64,000 nucleotides of DNA from an uncultured Flavobacteriaceae bacterium (GCA_938010765.1 CALLVX010000039.1:1-64000); one strand, 5' to 3'. Shown: positions 17,461 to 27,004, counted from the first letter of the stretch. Program-made: numbers and translations. The notes: generated by a model not told the origin, from the letters alone.

Positions 17461-19169
17461 TAAGACAGTTTCAATTCGCTCAGAATTTGGTCTATTTTGG
17501 TATTTAGGGAGCGTGCTACTTCCTTGAAATTTGAAGCTTGATCCAAGGTAGTGTTCGTACTTATGTAGAACTTCACCTTAGGTTCGGTTCCGCTTGGTCT
17601 CGCTGCAATTCGAGTGCCATCTTCGGTTTCGTAGATTAGTACGTTGCTATTCGGAATATCGATTGTTTTTTCCTCGCCGGTAAGTACGTTTTTCGCAGTG
17701 CCAGTGTTATAATCTTCGATCCATTTTACATTAGAACCTGAGACTGAAACTACGGGGTTTTCCTTGAAATCTTTGAGCATTTCTTTTATTTCTTCGGCAC
17801 CGCTCATTCCTTTTTTGGTAATTGAAATCAACTTCTCCTGATAAAACCCGTAATCTACATAACAATCGATTAGGTCCTTGTAGAAAGAACTTCCGTTTGC
17901 TTTGGCCTGGGCTGCGATCTCGCATGCAAGAAGGGTAGAGGTAACGGCATCTTTATCCCGAACAAAGTCACCGACCATATAGCCAAAACTTTCCTCGCCA
18001 CCTCCGATAAAATTAGATTCTGGAAAATCTTTGATCATTTTTCCGATCCATTTGAAGCCCGTCAATGACGTTTTGAATTCTACATTATACGCTTTTGCCA
18101 TAGTTTCCATCATGGGTGTTGAAACAATGGTCGTAGCGATAAACTCATTTCCCTTGAAGCCTTCTGCCTTTTGCTTTTCCAGCAAAAATTTGGTCATCAA
18201 TACCATAGTTTGGTTCCCATTCAAGATTTCCATTTGCCCCTCTAGATTGCGCACCGCAATACCCAATCGATCACTATCGGGATCGGTCCCAACGACCATG
18301 TCGGCACCAATTTCTTCAGCTTTTTTGATGGCCATCGAGAGTGCTTCGGTCTCCTCCGGATTCGGAGAATCTACCGTTGGGAAATTCCCATCGGGCTTTG
18401 CCTGCTCTTCTATGATGGTAACGTTTTGGTAACCAGCGCGTTTTAAAACCTCTGGTATTGCGGTAATAGAAGTGCCGTGCAGGGAGGTGAAAACAATTTT
18501 AAAATCATCTTTCCCCTCGGCATTGAAATTTCCGTTGGCTACCGATTCGGCAATAAAGGCTTCATCTACTTCTTTGTCGATTAGTTCAATTAGGCTTTCA
18601 TCTGCCTTAAAGTTGATTTCTTCGATGTCCAAACCGTTTATTTCGGAAATAATTGCGCCATCTTGTGGTGGTACAATCTGTCCTCCGTCGGTCCAGTATA
18701 CTTTATACCCGTTGTATTCAGGGGGATTGTGGGAAGCAGTCAAGACAATACCTGCATGACAGTTCAAATAACGAACCGCGAAAGAAAGCTCCGGGGTGGT
18801 GCGTAGTTCTGAAAAAAGAAACACTTTGATGCCATTCGCGGAAAACACCTCTGCGACCGTTCTTGCCAAGGTATCACTATTGTGCCTACAATCGTACGCT
18901 ATTACAACCTGAATGGCTTCGTCCTTGTAAATTTTCTTTAGGTAATTGCTAAGGCCCTGAGTACTTTTTCCCAAGGTATACTTATTGATGCGATTGGTTC
19001 CCACGCCCATTACGCCTCGCATCCCTCCGGTCCCGAATTCCATATTTTTATAGAACCGATCTTTAAGTTCTTCAGTGTTATTATTGATTAGTGCTTCCAC
19101 TTCATTTTTAGTGTCCGTATCAAAAAAGTCGGTAAGCCAACTCTTTGCAGTATTCAGAATGGTATCCAT
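17460..19169 (-). CDS. Phosphoglucomutase/phosphomannomutase
   Basis: 569 residues, the long alpha-D-phosphohexomutase form common in Bacteroidetes and Firmicutes (PgcA-like). The four-domain signatures are visible: phosphoserine loop TASHNPPEYNGYK (about 144-156), metal loop DPDSDRLG (about 293-300), sugar-binding GGGEESFGY (about 388-396) and phosphate-binding RPSGTEPK (about 530). It interconverts hexose 1- and 6-phosphates, feeding glycolysis and sugar-nucleotide synthesis. It is followed by the ABC exporter gene with a one-base overlap; a functional link, for instance in envelope glycan supply, is only inferred. Confidence 0.93.
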   Translation of the reverse strand: MDTILNTAKSWLTDFFDTDTKNEVEALINNNTEELKDRFYKNMEFGTGGMRGVMGVGTNRINKYTLGKSTQGLSNYLKKIYKDEAIQVVIAYDCRHNSDTLARTVAEVFSANGIKVFLFSELRTTPELSFAVRYLNCHAGIVLTASHNPPEYNGYKVYWTDGGQIVPPQDGAIISEINGLDIEEINFKADESLIELIDKEVDEAFIAESVANGNFNAEGKDDFKIVFTSLHGTSITAIPEVLKRAGYQNVTIIEEQAKPDGNFPTVDSPNPEETEALSMAIKKAEEIGADMVVGTDPDSDRLGIAVRNLEGQMEILNGNQTMVLMTKFLLEKQKAEGFKGNEFIATTIVSTPMMETMAKAYNVEFKTSLTGFKWIGKMIKDFPESNFIGGGEESFGYMVGDFVRDKDAVTSTLLACEIAAQAKANGSSFYKDLIDCYVDYGFYQEKLISITKKGMSGAEEIKEMLKDFKENPVVSVSGSNVKWIEDYNTGTAKNVLTGEEKTIDIPNSNVLIYETEDGTRIAARPSGTEPKVKFYISTNTTLDQASNFKEVARSLNTKIDQILSELKLS

Positions 19170-19335
19170 TGTTATTTTTTAAGAATGTCAAAATTACATT
19201 AGAAAATTGAAACTAAGGCCAAATCAACAAGTTTTCCGAGACATTGTTTACTCGATAAACGGTTTCATTTAATCGATAAGGCTCAAATTGTAATTCTTAT
19301 TTTTTCAAATCACCCAATTAGCATATCTTGTACCG

Positions 19336-21990
19336 ATGCGATTGCTGTTTTTTATAGTTGCCCTTGTAAGCGCCATGACTGTATATAGTCAACGAGAGGC
19401 CGCAAACTGGTATTTTGGGAATAAAGCGGGGCTCGATTTTAATTCGGGTACTCCCGTACCACTTTTTGATGGTCGATTAGAAACATTAGAGGGGTGTGAA
19501 AGTTTTTCAGACGAAGATGGCAATCTGCTGTTTTATACGGACGGAAAGATTATTTGGAATCGTTTTCATCAACAAATGGCCAATGGTGATGGTCTAAAAG
19601 GTAGTTTCTCTACAACCCAATCGGCATTGGTGGTGCCGAACCCCGTACTAACGAACATTTTCTATATTTTCACTCCAGACGACGTACTCTCTTATGGTCT
19701 TGGAATAGGGGAAAGCGGCGGTGGCCTTACCGAGTCCAACGGTTTTAACTATTCAACAGTTGATATGGCCGGTGATGCCGGCAGGGGAGTGGTCTCTTCC
19801 AAGAACAACCTCCTTCTCGAAAGAGCGGCAGAAAATGTGACGGCGGTACGGAATTTTGAGGATAATTACTATTGGGTGGTTACGCACTATCAAGATCGTT
19901 TTTATGCTTATAAGGTAGATGAAAATGGCGTTGATGAAACTCCTGTTGTTTCTAATATTGGCCCGGATATCGGAGATTATGAAAATTTTAGGGGGAGCAT
20001 AAAAATTTCACCGGATGGCACCAAATTGGCAATCGCCCATACGACCCGTGCACCGCGTAATACAGGGAATCTTTATCTCTATGATTTTGACAGTACAACG
20101 GGGCAGGTTAGCAATCCCCTTTCGTTGAACAAAGATCGTTTGTATTATGGTGTCGAATTTTCTTCAAATTCTAGCAAGGTCTATGCGAGCGGACTTTCAA
20201 TCCGAGGACCAGAGGTTACCGATGCCTTGGAGTTGGTACAGTTTGATTTAAATGCTCCCGATATTAGGGGGTCTGTTTATTTGTTGCACAGATACCAGTC
20301 CGAACGGATCGGTATTATCTCGGGAGCATTACAATTGGCGATAGACAAAAAAATATACCATTCCATTCCAGGGCGAGAATTATCGGTAATTCGAACACCT
20401 AATTTAGTAGGCATAAATTGTGATTTTCGACCTTTTGCGGTTGATTTGGGCGAGCGACAAGCTTCTTATGGGTTGCCTCCGTTCATCCAGTCATTCTTTG
20501 AAACTATTGTAACCATTGAGAATTTCTGTGAAGGAGATGCCACCACCTTTACTACGGATGCTTCGGGGAACGTTGCCGGAATCAGTTGGGATTTTGGAGA
20601 CCCAGCTTCTGGAGCTCAGAACATATCTACCGATTTGAATCCGGATCATGTCTTTTCTTCCCCAGACGTGTATACGGTAAATATGGAAGTTACTTATACG
20701 AACGGTTCCACCAGACTTTTTACAGAGTTCGTAGAGATTGCAGAAATACCTTTGGTAAACACTAGTATTGCTTTGGTCCAGTGCGATGTAGATGGGGTCG
20801 ATGACGGACTAAGCGATTTTAACTTGGAAGAATCGATCGAGTTATTCAATAATGGAAATGAGGATATAAGCGCCTTTTTCTTTGAGACTATGGCCGATGC
20901 CGCTGCCAATTTGAACCAATTAGAGGCTGTAGGGTATCGAAATACGAGCAATGGGCAGCAAATATATGCGCGCGCTTTTGAAAATCCTGAATGTTTTAGT
21001 ATTGTTGAAATCAATTTGAACGTAGCTGCTTTATCCGATTTAGGGGACTACGCGGAATTGCAGGTATGTAATGAAGGTTCTGATTTAGCAATTGGCATTT
21101 CGGTAGGGAAGGTACATACATTTTTGACAAGTGAATTTGCAGCTTCAGCCACAGTTGAGGTGTTTTTAAGTCAAGAAGATGCCTTGCTCGAGTTGGAAGA
21201 ATTGCCCCAAGACGAAACAGCCTTTTTTGGTCCGCTTGATGAGACGGCCCTCTTTTTTAGAGTGGAAAGCGCAAATGCATGCGATTTTATTGGGAAGCTA
21301 AATTTGGAAGTACTCTTTAAACCCGAATATGAAGAGCAGGTTGAAGAACGCTTGTGCGATGGGAATGTAGTATTGACAGGGCCAGACGGCTTTGGCTCCT
21401 ATCTCTGGTCGACCGGAGAAACTACCCAATCAATTTCGGTAGATACCCTAGGGGAATACGAACTTATTTTTGGTACCATTAATTGCGGTTTTTCACAGTT
21501 TTATACGGTAGTACCACCCTTAGAAATTGAAATTCAGGAACTTCGGATCAATGATTTTAGCACCAGTAATTCTGTGGAGGTACTGCTTGTTGAAAGCAAC
21601 GATACCATTCGTTATTCCTTGGATAACGGTACTACGTTTCAAGATTCTAACATTTTTTTAAATATACCGCCGGGGGTATATGACTTGTTGGTTTCGAATG
21701 ATTGCACCTCGTTGGAAAAAGAAATAGTAATAGGTGCAATGGAAGCATTTTTCACCCCTAACAATGACGGAATTAATGATTTATGGACCCTGTCTAACGC
21801 TCAGTACTTTCCCAATTTTCAAGTTTCTATATTTGATCGATACGGCACCTTATTACGCACATTTGGTGAAAATGAATCGGGATGGGATGGTACTTTTAAA
21901 AGCGTCCAAATGCCTTCGGCAGACTATTGGTATCGACTTGTTTTGGGCCAAGGTCGGGTGGTAAAGGGGCATTTTAGTTTAAAGCGTTGA
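19336..21990 (+). CDS. Large secreted protein with PKD domain and T9SS type B sorting domain
   Basis: 884 residues. Signal peptide (about 1-18, VYSQ), then a propeller-like region (about 20-390) opening with REAANWYFGNKAGLDF. This is the start of a frequent flavobacterial family in which such a region precedes a gliding-associated C-terminus. A PKD domain (about 400-470; SWDFGDPASG, VYTVNMEVTY) follows, then beta-rich segments with SYLWSTGETTQSISVDTLGEYEL. The C-terminus has FFTPNNDGINDLWTL, FDRYGTLL and WDGTFKSVQMPSADYWY, the gliding-motility-associated type B sorting domain, used for T9SS export and cell-surface attachment. It is probably an adhesin or surface-structure protein. It converges on the GT2 gene with 8 bases between. 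Confidence 0.85.
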   Translation: MRLLFFIVALVSAMTVYSQREAANWYFGNKAGLDFNSGTPVPLFDGRLETLEGCESFSDEDGNLLFYTDGKIIWNRFHQQMANGDGLKGSFSTTQSALVVPNPVLTNIFYIFTPDDVLSYGLGIGESGGGLTESNGFNYSTVDMAGDAGRGVVSSKNNLLLERAAENVTAVRNFEDNYYWVVTHYQDRFYAYKVDENGVDETPVVSNIGPDIGDYENFRGSIKISPDGTKLAIAHTTRAPRNTGNLYLYDFDSTTGQVSNPLSLNKDRLYYGVEFSSNSSKVYASGLSIRGPEVTDALELVQFDLNAPDIRGSVYLLHRYQSERIGIISGALQLAIDKKIYHSIPGRELSVIRTPNLVGINCDFRPFAVDLGERQASYGLPPFIQSFFETIVTIENFCEGDATTFTTDASGNVAGISWDFGDPASGAQNISTDLNPDHVFSSPDVYTVNMEVTYTNGSTRLFTEFVEIAEIPLVNTSIALVQCDVDGVDDGLSDFNLEESIELFNNGNEDISAFFFETMADAAANLNQLEAVGYRNTSNGQQIYARAFENPECFSIVEINLNVAALSDLGDYAELQVCNEGSDLAIGISVGKVHTFLTSEFAASATVEVFLSQEDALLELEELPQDETAFFGPLDETALFFRVESANACDFIGKLNLEVLFKPEYEEQVEERLCDGNVVLTGPDGFGSYLWSTGETTQSISVDTLGEYELIFGTINCGFSQFYTVVPPLEIEIQELRINDFSTSNSVEVLLVESNDTIRYSLDNGTTFQDSNIFLNIPPGVYDLLVSNDCTSLEKEIVIGAMEAFFTPNNDGINDLWTLSNAQYFPNFQVSIFDRYGTLLRTFGENESGWDGTFKSVQMPSADYWYRLVLGQGRVVKGHFSLKR

Positions 21991-21998
21991 CCTGAATT

Positions 21999-22940
21999 TC
22001 ACAAAGTCTTCTCAATGTTGTAGCGCGGCTCGTTTTTTCTTGAACGAATCAATAATTCTCCTACAAAACCGGCAAGGAACAACTGTGTTCCAATAACCAT
22101 AGCGGTAAGGGCAATAAAAAATTGTGGGCGATCCGTAATCAAACGCCCTGTAGGGTTTATGAAAAGTTTGTCTATTCCCAAATAGAGTGAGAATCCAAAA
22201 CCGATTAGAAACATCAACACCCCTAAAGCCCCAAAAAGGTGCATCGGCTGTCTTCCGAATTTGGAAACGAACCATATCGTAATTAAATCTAAAAAGCCAT
22301 TAATGAATCGTTCCATTCCGAATTTGGTTTTGCCGTATTTGCGTGCCTGGTGTTGTACTACTTTCTCCCCAATATTAGGAAAGCCTGCGCTTTTCGCTAA
22401 TACGGGGATATATCGGTGCATTTCACCGGAGACCTCAATGGTTTTTATTACTTCTTTACGATAAGCCTTTAAACCACAATTAAAGTCGTTCAGCCTAACT
22501 CCAGAAGTGCGTCTTGCCGCCCAATTGAATAATTTGGAGGGCATATTTTTAAATAAAATCGAGTCGTATCGCTTTTTTTTCCAGCCAGAAACCAGATCAA
22601 AGTTATCGTTAACGATCATATCATAAAGCGCTGGAATCTCTTCAGGATTGTCCTGTAAGTCGGCATCCATTGTAATGACTACATTCCCCTTTGCGGCATT
22701 AAAACCAGCATGCAAAGCCTGCGATTTGCCAAAATTGCGTAGAAATCGAATACCCTTTACCGAAGCATTGTTTAAAGAAAGCTGTTCGATAATGTTCCAA
22801 GAATCATCCATACTTCCGTCATCTATGAATAGAATTTCATAGTGGTATCCTTGGGTCTGCATAACCTTAAGAATCCAATCATGTAGTTCTTTTAAGGATT
22901 CTTCCTCGTTCAATAAGGGAATAACAATAGATAGGTTCAT
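21999..22940 (-). CDS. Family 2 glycosyltransferase, membrane-anchored (DPM1/GtrB-like)
   Basis: 313 residues. GT-A domain with LSIVIPLLNEEESL (3-16), FIDDGSMDDS (39-48) and the metal-binding DADLQDNPEE (92-101). The segment VQHQARKYGKTKFG (about 190-204) is typical of polyprenyl-phosphate glycosyltransferases. Two C-terminal transmembrane helices (about 235-255 and 270-295) match the ArnC/GtrB/DPM1 group, which loads a sugar onto undecaprenyl phosphate at the inner membrane. The sugar is unknown. It is followed upstream by a DUF4199 membrane gene in the same direction, the usual flavobacterial neighbour. Confidence 0.9.
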   Translation of the reverse strand: MNLSIVIPLLNEEESLKELHDWILKVMQTQGYHYEILFIDDGSMDDSWNIIEQLSLNNASVKGIRFLRNFGKSQALHAGFNAAKGNVVITMDADLQDNPEEIPALYDMIVNDNFDLVSGWKKKRYDSILFKNMPSKLFNWAARRTSGVRLNDFNCGLKAYRKEVIKTIEVSGEMHRYIPVLAKSAGFPNIGEKVVQHQARKYGKTKFGMERFINGFLDLITIWFVSKFGRQPMHLFGALGVLMFLIGFGFSLYLGIDKLFINPTGRLITDRPQFFIALTAMVIGTQLFLAGFVGELLIRSRKNEPRYNIEKTL

Positions 22941-23003
22941 TCGGTACTTCTGAAAAATGAATCACAACACCGGTCAAAGTATCGGGATGCGGGTTTATAA
23001 CAA

Positions 23004-23046
23004 TACCTGACACCGACTCATAAGTGCTTATGGCGGGTGTCAGGTA
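23004..23046. repeat. Nested palindrome between glycosyltransferase and DUF4199 genes
   Basis: An 11-base perfect inverted repeat, TACCTGACACC (23004-23014) with GGTGTCAGGTA (23036-23046), encloses a second palindrome CATAAG-TG-CTTATG (23019-23032). Neither side has a long T-run, so it is either an RNA hairpin within a minus-strand transcript or a protein-binding palindrome. Confidence 0.6.
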
Positions 23047-23074
23047 AAGTCATTTCAAAAATACGATTTTGAAC

Positions 23075-23602
23075 TTAATGTTCAGGTTTTTGTTTTTTCA
23101 TTATGAGGCCGGAAAATAACGAAATGATAAACCCGAAGAAAAGGGCAACAACGATTCCAATTGCAGCCCCCAAGGCCGGGTTCGAAAAAGTTTGCATCAT
23201 TTCCTTGGCACTATCAATCTGCTCTTTAGACATATTGGGGTTTTGGGCAATCATTTCCCGTTGTTGCATTTCCATAGTGTTTGCCATAAAATCAGGTTCA
23301 ATATAGTTGGCAAAAATAAATTGATAAAATACTCCTAATATAGCCGCAATCAGTGCAATTCCTAACCCTACTTTTAGGGCGTCCGTAAGTGTCAAAAATC
23401 CGTTATTGGCTTTTTTGAACTGAAAAATGCCAAATGCTATTACTGAAATCATAATTAGGCCGTTTACGATCATAAGCCCCCAGCTTCTATCATAATGCAT
23501 ATCCATTAAGTAGAGCATTACTAAAAAGATAATGCTGATAGCTCCTAATAATATTCCAAAATTAAGAGCGAATTTCCCGGTTTTAGGTTGGTTTTCTTCC
23601 AT
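23075..23602 (-). CDS. DUF4199 membrane protein
   Basis: 175 residues from MEENQPKTGKFAL; three extra codons are possible upstream. Four hydrophobic segments are visible (about 14-34, 44-62, 78-100 and 145-170), with a polar loop rich in Met and Gln between the third and fourth (NTMEMQQREMIAQNPNMSKEQ). This is the DUF4199 layout, a Bacteroidetes inner-membrane family of unknown function, commonly adjacent to a GT2 gene as it is here (downstream, same strand). A helper role in envelope glycan biology is a guess from conserved neighbourhood. Confidence 0.75.
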   Translation of the reverse strand: MEENQPKTGKFALNFGILLGAISIIFLVMLYLMDMHYDRSWGLMIVNGLIMISVIAFGIFQFKKANNGFLTLTDALKVGLGIALIAAILGVFYQFIFANYIEPDFMANTMEMQQREMIAQNPNMSKEQIDSAKEMMQTFSNPALGAAIGIVVALFFGFIISLFSGLIMKKQKPEH

Positions 23603-23705
23603 GATGTACATTTGTTGTTATTGTTCATGGTGTTAGTTGCATCACTTTCAAATTTGTTACATTTATTATGAAACTATTTTGTTTCCATTTTTTTTCAAAA
23701 TTAAA

Positions 23706-23735
23706 TTGTAAGTTTCTGAAATTTACTTAAATTTG
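23706..23735 (+). promoter_or_regulatory. Bacteroidetes-type promoter of rpmE2
   Basis: TTG at 23706-23708 and TAAATTTG at 23728-23735, separated by 19 bases, fit the -33 TTTG / -7 TAnnTTTG consensus. The start codon follows 35 bases later. Confidence 0.65.
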
Positions 23736-23770
23736 CAGGCTGAATTTCAGCAGAAACAAAGCATTTAGCG

Positions 23771-24100
23771 ATGAAGAAAGATATACACCCAGAAAATTAT
23801 AGATTGGTAGCATTTAAAGACATGTCAAATGAGGATGTGTTCATTACCAAGTCAACAGCAGACACGAAAGAAACTTTAACGGTTGAGGGTGTTGATTATC
23901 CTTTAGTTAAGTTAGAAATTTCTAGAACATCGCACCCGTTCTACACAGGGAAGGCTAAATTCTTGGATACTGCCGGACGAATTGATAAGTTCAAAAGCAA
24001 GTATGACAAGTTTAAAAAAGTGGCGAAAGTAGAAAAAGAAGAAGCCCCTAAGATAGAAGAAGCCCCTAAGGTAGAGGCTGCTGGCAAAGAAGAAGAATAG
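23771..24100 (+). CDS. rpmE2: 50S ribosomal protein L31 type B, with acidic-basic tail
   Basis: 109 residues. Residues 1-82 ([20 protein letters not shown] ... [20 protein letters not shown]) are the type B, cysteine-free form of bL31. That form does not bind zinc and replaces the zinc form under zinc limitation in many bacteria. The last 25 or so residues are a Lys/Glu/Pro/Ala tail containing an imperfect repeat [13 protein letters not shown], longer than the classic 80-90 residue type B protein. Monocistronic: promoter just upstream and a strong terminator 20 bases downstream. Confidence 0.95.
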   Translation: MKKDIHPENYRLVAFKDMSNEDVFITKSTADTKETLTVEGVDYPLVKLEISRTSHPFYTGKAKFLDTAGRIDKFKSKYDKFKKVAKVEKEEAPKIEEAPKVEAAGKEEE

Positions 24101-24123
24101 ACTTTTAGTTTTATATACTGTAG

Positions 24124-24154
24124 ACACCTCCATTTTTTGGAGGTGTTTTTTTTT
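24124..24154 (+). terminator. rpmE2 intrinsic terminator
   Basis: ACACCTCC (24124-24131), seven-base loop, GGAGGTGT (24139-24146), then a run of T to 24154. Confidence 0.92.
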
Positions 24155-24239
24155 GAATACCTTTTAAATAAACTAAGGGTAAACGGCCTTATTTACACCT
24201 CACTTATCGATTTCTGGCCCCCGCGTAAAGTAGATTCCC

Positions 24240-24247
24240 TATTTTTG
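24240..24247 (+). promoter_or_regulatory. Candidate -7 element for the GlmU-like gene
   Basis: TATTTTTG fits TAnnTTTG and lies 18 bases before the ATG at 24266. The -33 element is unclear. Confidence 0.4.
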
Positions 24248-24265
24248 CCCTAAACAGTAAACCGT

Positions 24266-25441
24266 ATGAATTATATACTTTTCGATGGTAGCGTTCGAGA
24301 CAACTTGCTCCCTTTTACCTTTACCAGGCCTGTTGCAGATATTCGCATAGGAATTCTTACAATACGCGAAAAATGGGAAAAATACCTCGGAAATACGACC
24401 ACTACAATTACTGAAGACTATTTGTCCGAAAAATATCCAATGGTAGAAATGGCCGAGAATGTGCTCATTAATGCCTCGTACTTACCCAATCCTGCCTTGA
24501 TTTTAATGATTGAAAACCTTAAAAAAGGAGCTGCTATTTTTCAAGGAGGAGAGGTAGTTGCCTTTTTTACAGAAGACACACAGGAAGAAGTTGATTTTTC
24601 GAATTATCAACAAATTGAGTTTGAAGAAGAAATTCTGCGTATAGAACATACGTGGGATATTTTTTCCAAAAATGAAGCTGCACTACAAGCCGATTTTGAT
24701 TTGCTTACCAAAGATCGAAAGAGCGCTCCTATTTCGAATACGAATAGGGTACTACATCCAGAACGCATATTTTTGGAAGAGGGTGCAACTGTGGAACACA
24801 GTATTTTGAACGCAACGGAAGGCCCTATATATTTGGGTGAAAATTCAGAAATATGGGAGGGTAGCCTTATTCGAGGCTCTTTTGCACTCTGTAATAATGC
24901 AGTAGTGAAGATGGGGGCAAAGATTTATGGAGCTACGACGATAGGGCCTTATGGCAAAGTTTGCGGAGAGATTAGCAACTCGGTTATCTTCGGGTACTCG
25001 AGTAAGGGACATGAAGGGTACTTAGGGAACGCCGTTCTGGGAGAGTGGTGTAATATTGGCGCTGATAGCAATAATTCAAATCTTAAGAATAATTATGCGC
25101 AGGTGCGACTTTGGAACTATGGCACTGAAAGTTTTGAACATACGGGACTTCAATTTTGTGGACTCATGATGGGCGATCATAGTAAAACAGCTATTAATAC
25201 GATGTTCAATACGGGAACTGTAATCGGGGTAAATTGTAATATATATGTTCCTGGTTTCCCAAGAAATTTTGTGCCTAGTTTTAGTTGGGGCGGGGCTTCT
25301 GGCTTTTCTACCTATCCTACCAAAAAAGCTTTTGAAACAGCCAAGGTCATGATGGCTAGAAGAGGAATAGAGTTCGATGATAGAGAGGCAAAGATCTTAT
25401 CCCATGTATTTGAGCATACAAAGCAATGGAGGAAGTACTAG
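24266..25441 (+). CDS. GlmU-family sugar-nucleotidyltransferase-like protein with left-handed beta helix
   Basis: 391 residues. The N-terminus, NYILFDGSVRDNLLPFTFTRPVADIR, is characteristic of a Bacteroidetes and archaeal GlmU-like group in which the nucleotidyltransferase domain is divergent and lacks the usual LxxGxGTRxxP loop. From about residue 155 onward hexapeptide repeats form a left-handed beta helix (IYLGENSEIWEGSLIRGSFALCNNAVVKMGAKIYGATTIGPYGKVCGEISNSVI in part). This resembles the acetyltransferase half of GlmU. It is probably a sugar-phosphate nucleotidyl- or acyltransferase in envelope precursor synthesis; the exact reaction is unknown. Confidence 0.78.
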   Translation: MNYILFDGSVRDNLLPFTFTRPVADIRIGILTIREKWEKYLGNTTTTITEDYLSEKYPMVEMAENVLINASYLPNPALILMIENLKKGAAIFQGGEVVAFFTEDTQEEVDFSNYQQIEFEEEILRIEHTWDIFSKNEAALQADFDLLTKDRKSAPISNTNRVLHPERIFLEEGATVEHSILNATEGPIYLGENSEIWEGSLIRGSFALCNNAVVKMGAKIYGATTIGPYGKVCGEISNSVIFGYSSKGHEGYLGNAVLGEWCNIGADSNNSNLKNNYAQVRLWNYGTESFEHTGLQFCGLMMGDHSKTAINTMFNTGTVIGVNCNIYVPGFPRNFVPSFSWGGASGFSTYPTKKAFETAKVMMARRGIEFDDREAKILSHVFEHTKQWRKY

Positions 25442-25462
25442 GTACTATAAATAAACACATTG

Positions 25463-25483
25463 GTTCGCGGAAGTTCCGCGAAC
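25463..25483. repeat. Perfect GC-rich palindrome
   Basis: GTTCGCGGAA-G-TTCCGCGAAC, a 21-base palindrome in the 100-base gap between the GlmU-like gene and mtaB. It is not followed by a T-run, so it may be a weak terminator or an operator overlapping the mtaB promoter region. Confidence 0.6.
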
Positions 25484-25485
25484 GG

Positions 25486-25513
25486 TTTGGACCTTCATTT
25501 TTGAGTATATTTG
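25486..25513 (+). promoter_or_regulatory. Candidate mtaB promoter
   Basis: TTTG (25486-25489) and TATATTTG (25506-25513) with about 16 bases between. The -7 box is perfect but the spacer is a little short of the usual 19. The ATG at 25542 follows. Confidence 0.45.
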
Positions 25514-25541
25514 CAGTCCTAAAAAACAGTTCGGTCACGAA

Positions 25542-26885
25542 ATGAAAAAGAAAGTCGCTTTTTATACCTTGGGTTGTAAACTCAATTTTTCGGAAACATC
25601 GACCATTGCGCGAAATTTTCAGAAAGAGGGGTTTGAACGTGTAGATTTTTCTGAAGAGGCCGATATGTATGTAATCAATACTTGTTCGGTGACAGAGAAT
25701 GCCGACAAGCGCTTCAAAACAATTGTAAAACATGCGCAAAAGGCAAATCCTGAAGCTTTTGTGGCTGCCATTGGCTGTTATGCCCAGTTAAAACCTGAAG
25801 AGTTAGTCGCAATAGACGGCGTTGATTTGGTGCTAGGGGCTACTGAAAAATTTAATATTACGGAGTATGTAAACGACCTTTTTAGTCACCCTTCTGTTGA
25901 TCGAGGAAAAGGAATCGTGCATGCTTGTGAAATAGAGGATGCCGATTTTTATGTGGGTAGTTATGCAATAGGCGACCGTACAAGGGCTTTCTTAAAAGTA
26001 CAGGACGGTTGCGACTATAAATGTACTTATTGCACGATACCGCTCGCACGGGGTATTTCTCGAAGTGATACTTTGCAGAATGTGCTTAAAAATGCGTCGG
26101 AGATCGCCGCGCAAGGAATTAAGGAAATTGTATTGACGGGAGTAAATATCGGCGATTACGGAAAAGGAGAGTTTGGAAACAAAAAGCATGCGCATACATT
26201 TTTCGATTTAGTACAAGCGCTAGATAAAGTAGATGGCATTCATCGCCTTCGAATTTCCTCGATCGAGCCCAACCTGTTACGAAATGAGACCATTGATTTT
26301 GTTGCCCAAAGCAATTCTTTTGTACCCCATTTTCATATTCCTTTACAAAGTGGGAGCGATACTATTCTAAAGATGATGCGCAGAAGGTATTTGACCGATC
26401 TCTACCTTGACAGGGTAGGCCGGATCAAAACGGTCATGCCACATGCTTGTATCGGCGTTGATGTGATTGTTGGGTTCCCGGGAGAAACCGATGAGCATTT
26501 TTTACAGACCTATCACTTCTTAAACGAACTGGATATTTCCTATTTACATGTTTTCACCTATTCTGAGCGAGACAATACCTTGGCCGCGTCAATGGCGAAT
26601 GAGGTGCCTAAAAATGTTCGAAGCAAAAGAAGTAAGATGCTACGGGGTTTGTCTGTTAAAAAGCGTAGGGCTTTTTATGAAAGTCAACTAGGGACCCAAA
26701 GAACAGTCTTATTCGAGGGAGAGAACAAAGAAGGATACATTCACGGGTTTACGGAGAATTACGTAAAGGTGAAAGCGCCTTGGAATCCTAATTTGGTAAA
26801 TACCTTGCATACGATTCTTCTTTCCGAAATAGATGAGGATGGCCTAATTCGTATCGAGTACGTATCTAAAACGATGGAAGTCTAG
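25542..26885 (+). CDS. mtaB: tRNA t6A37 methylthiotransferase MtaB
   Basis: 447 residues. N-terminal UPF0004 domain with the three cluster cysteines (TLGCKLNFSE about 9-18, VINTCSVTENADKR about 45-58, AAIGCYAQLKPEE about 79-91). The radical-SAM core motif CDYKCTYC lies about 157-164 with IPLARG after it, and a C-terminal TRAM-like region ends the protein. The KLNFSE and IPLARG forms and the NTCSVT motif are those of MtaB rather than MiaB or RimO. It converts t6A to ms2t6A at position 37 of ANN-decoding tRNAs using two Fe-S clusters. It stands alone with its own promoter candidate. Confidence 0.92.
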   Translation: MKKKVAFYTLGCKLNFSETSTIARNFQKEGFERVDFSEEADMYVINTCSVTENADKRFKTIVKHAQKANPEAFVAAIGCYAQLKPEELVAIDGVDLVLGATEKFNITEYVNDLFSHPSVDRGKGIVHACEIEDADFYVGSYAIGDRTRAFLKVQDGCDYKCTYCTIPLARGISRSDTLQNVLKNASEIAAQGIKEIVLTGVNIGDYGKGEFGNKKHAHTFFDLVQALDKVDGIHRLRISSIEPNLLRNETIDFVAQSNSFVPHFHIPLQSGSDTILKMMRRRYLTDLYLDRVGRIKTVMPHACIGVDVIVGFPGETDEHFLQTYHFLNELDISYLHVFTYSERDNTLAASMANEVPKNVRSKRSKMLRGLSVKKRRAFYESQLGTQRTVLFEGENKEGYIHGFTENYVKVKAPWNPNLVNTLHTILLSEIDEDGLIRIEYVSKTMEV

Positions 26886-26982
26886 GTAGGTTTCAATCAC
26901 TTTTCGAATAAGATTTTTCTATTGTTTCCTTCTTATTTAAACTAGTGAGAGATATAGGCGGTGTAAAAAACGAAGCATAAAA

Positions 26983-27004
26983 AAACCTCCCTATTGGGAG
27001 GTTT
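26983..27004. terminator. Bidirectional terminator between mtaB and the small GNAT-like gene
   Basis: AAACCTCCC-TATT-GGGAGGTTT. On the minus strand the stem is followed by a long T-run (plus A-run 26979-26985), and on the plus strand by a weaker T-rich stretch. It serves the convergent genes on both sides. Confidence 0.88.
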
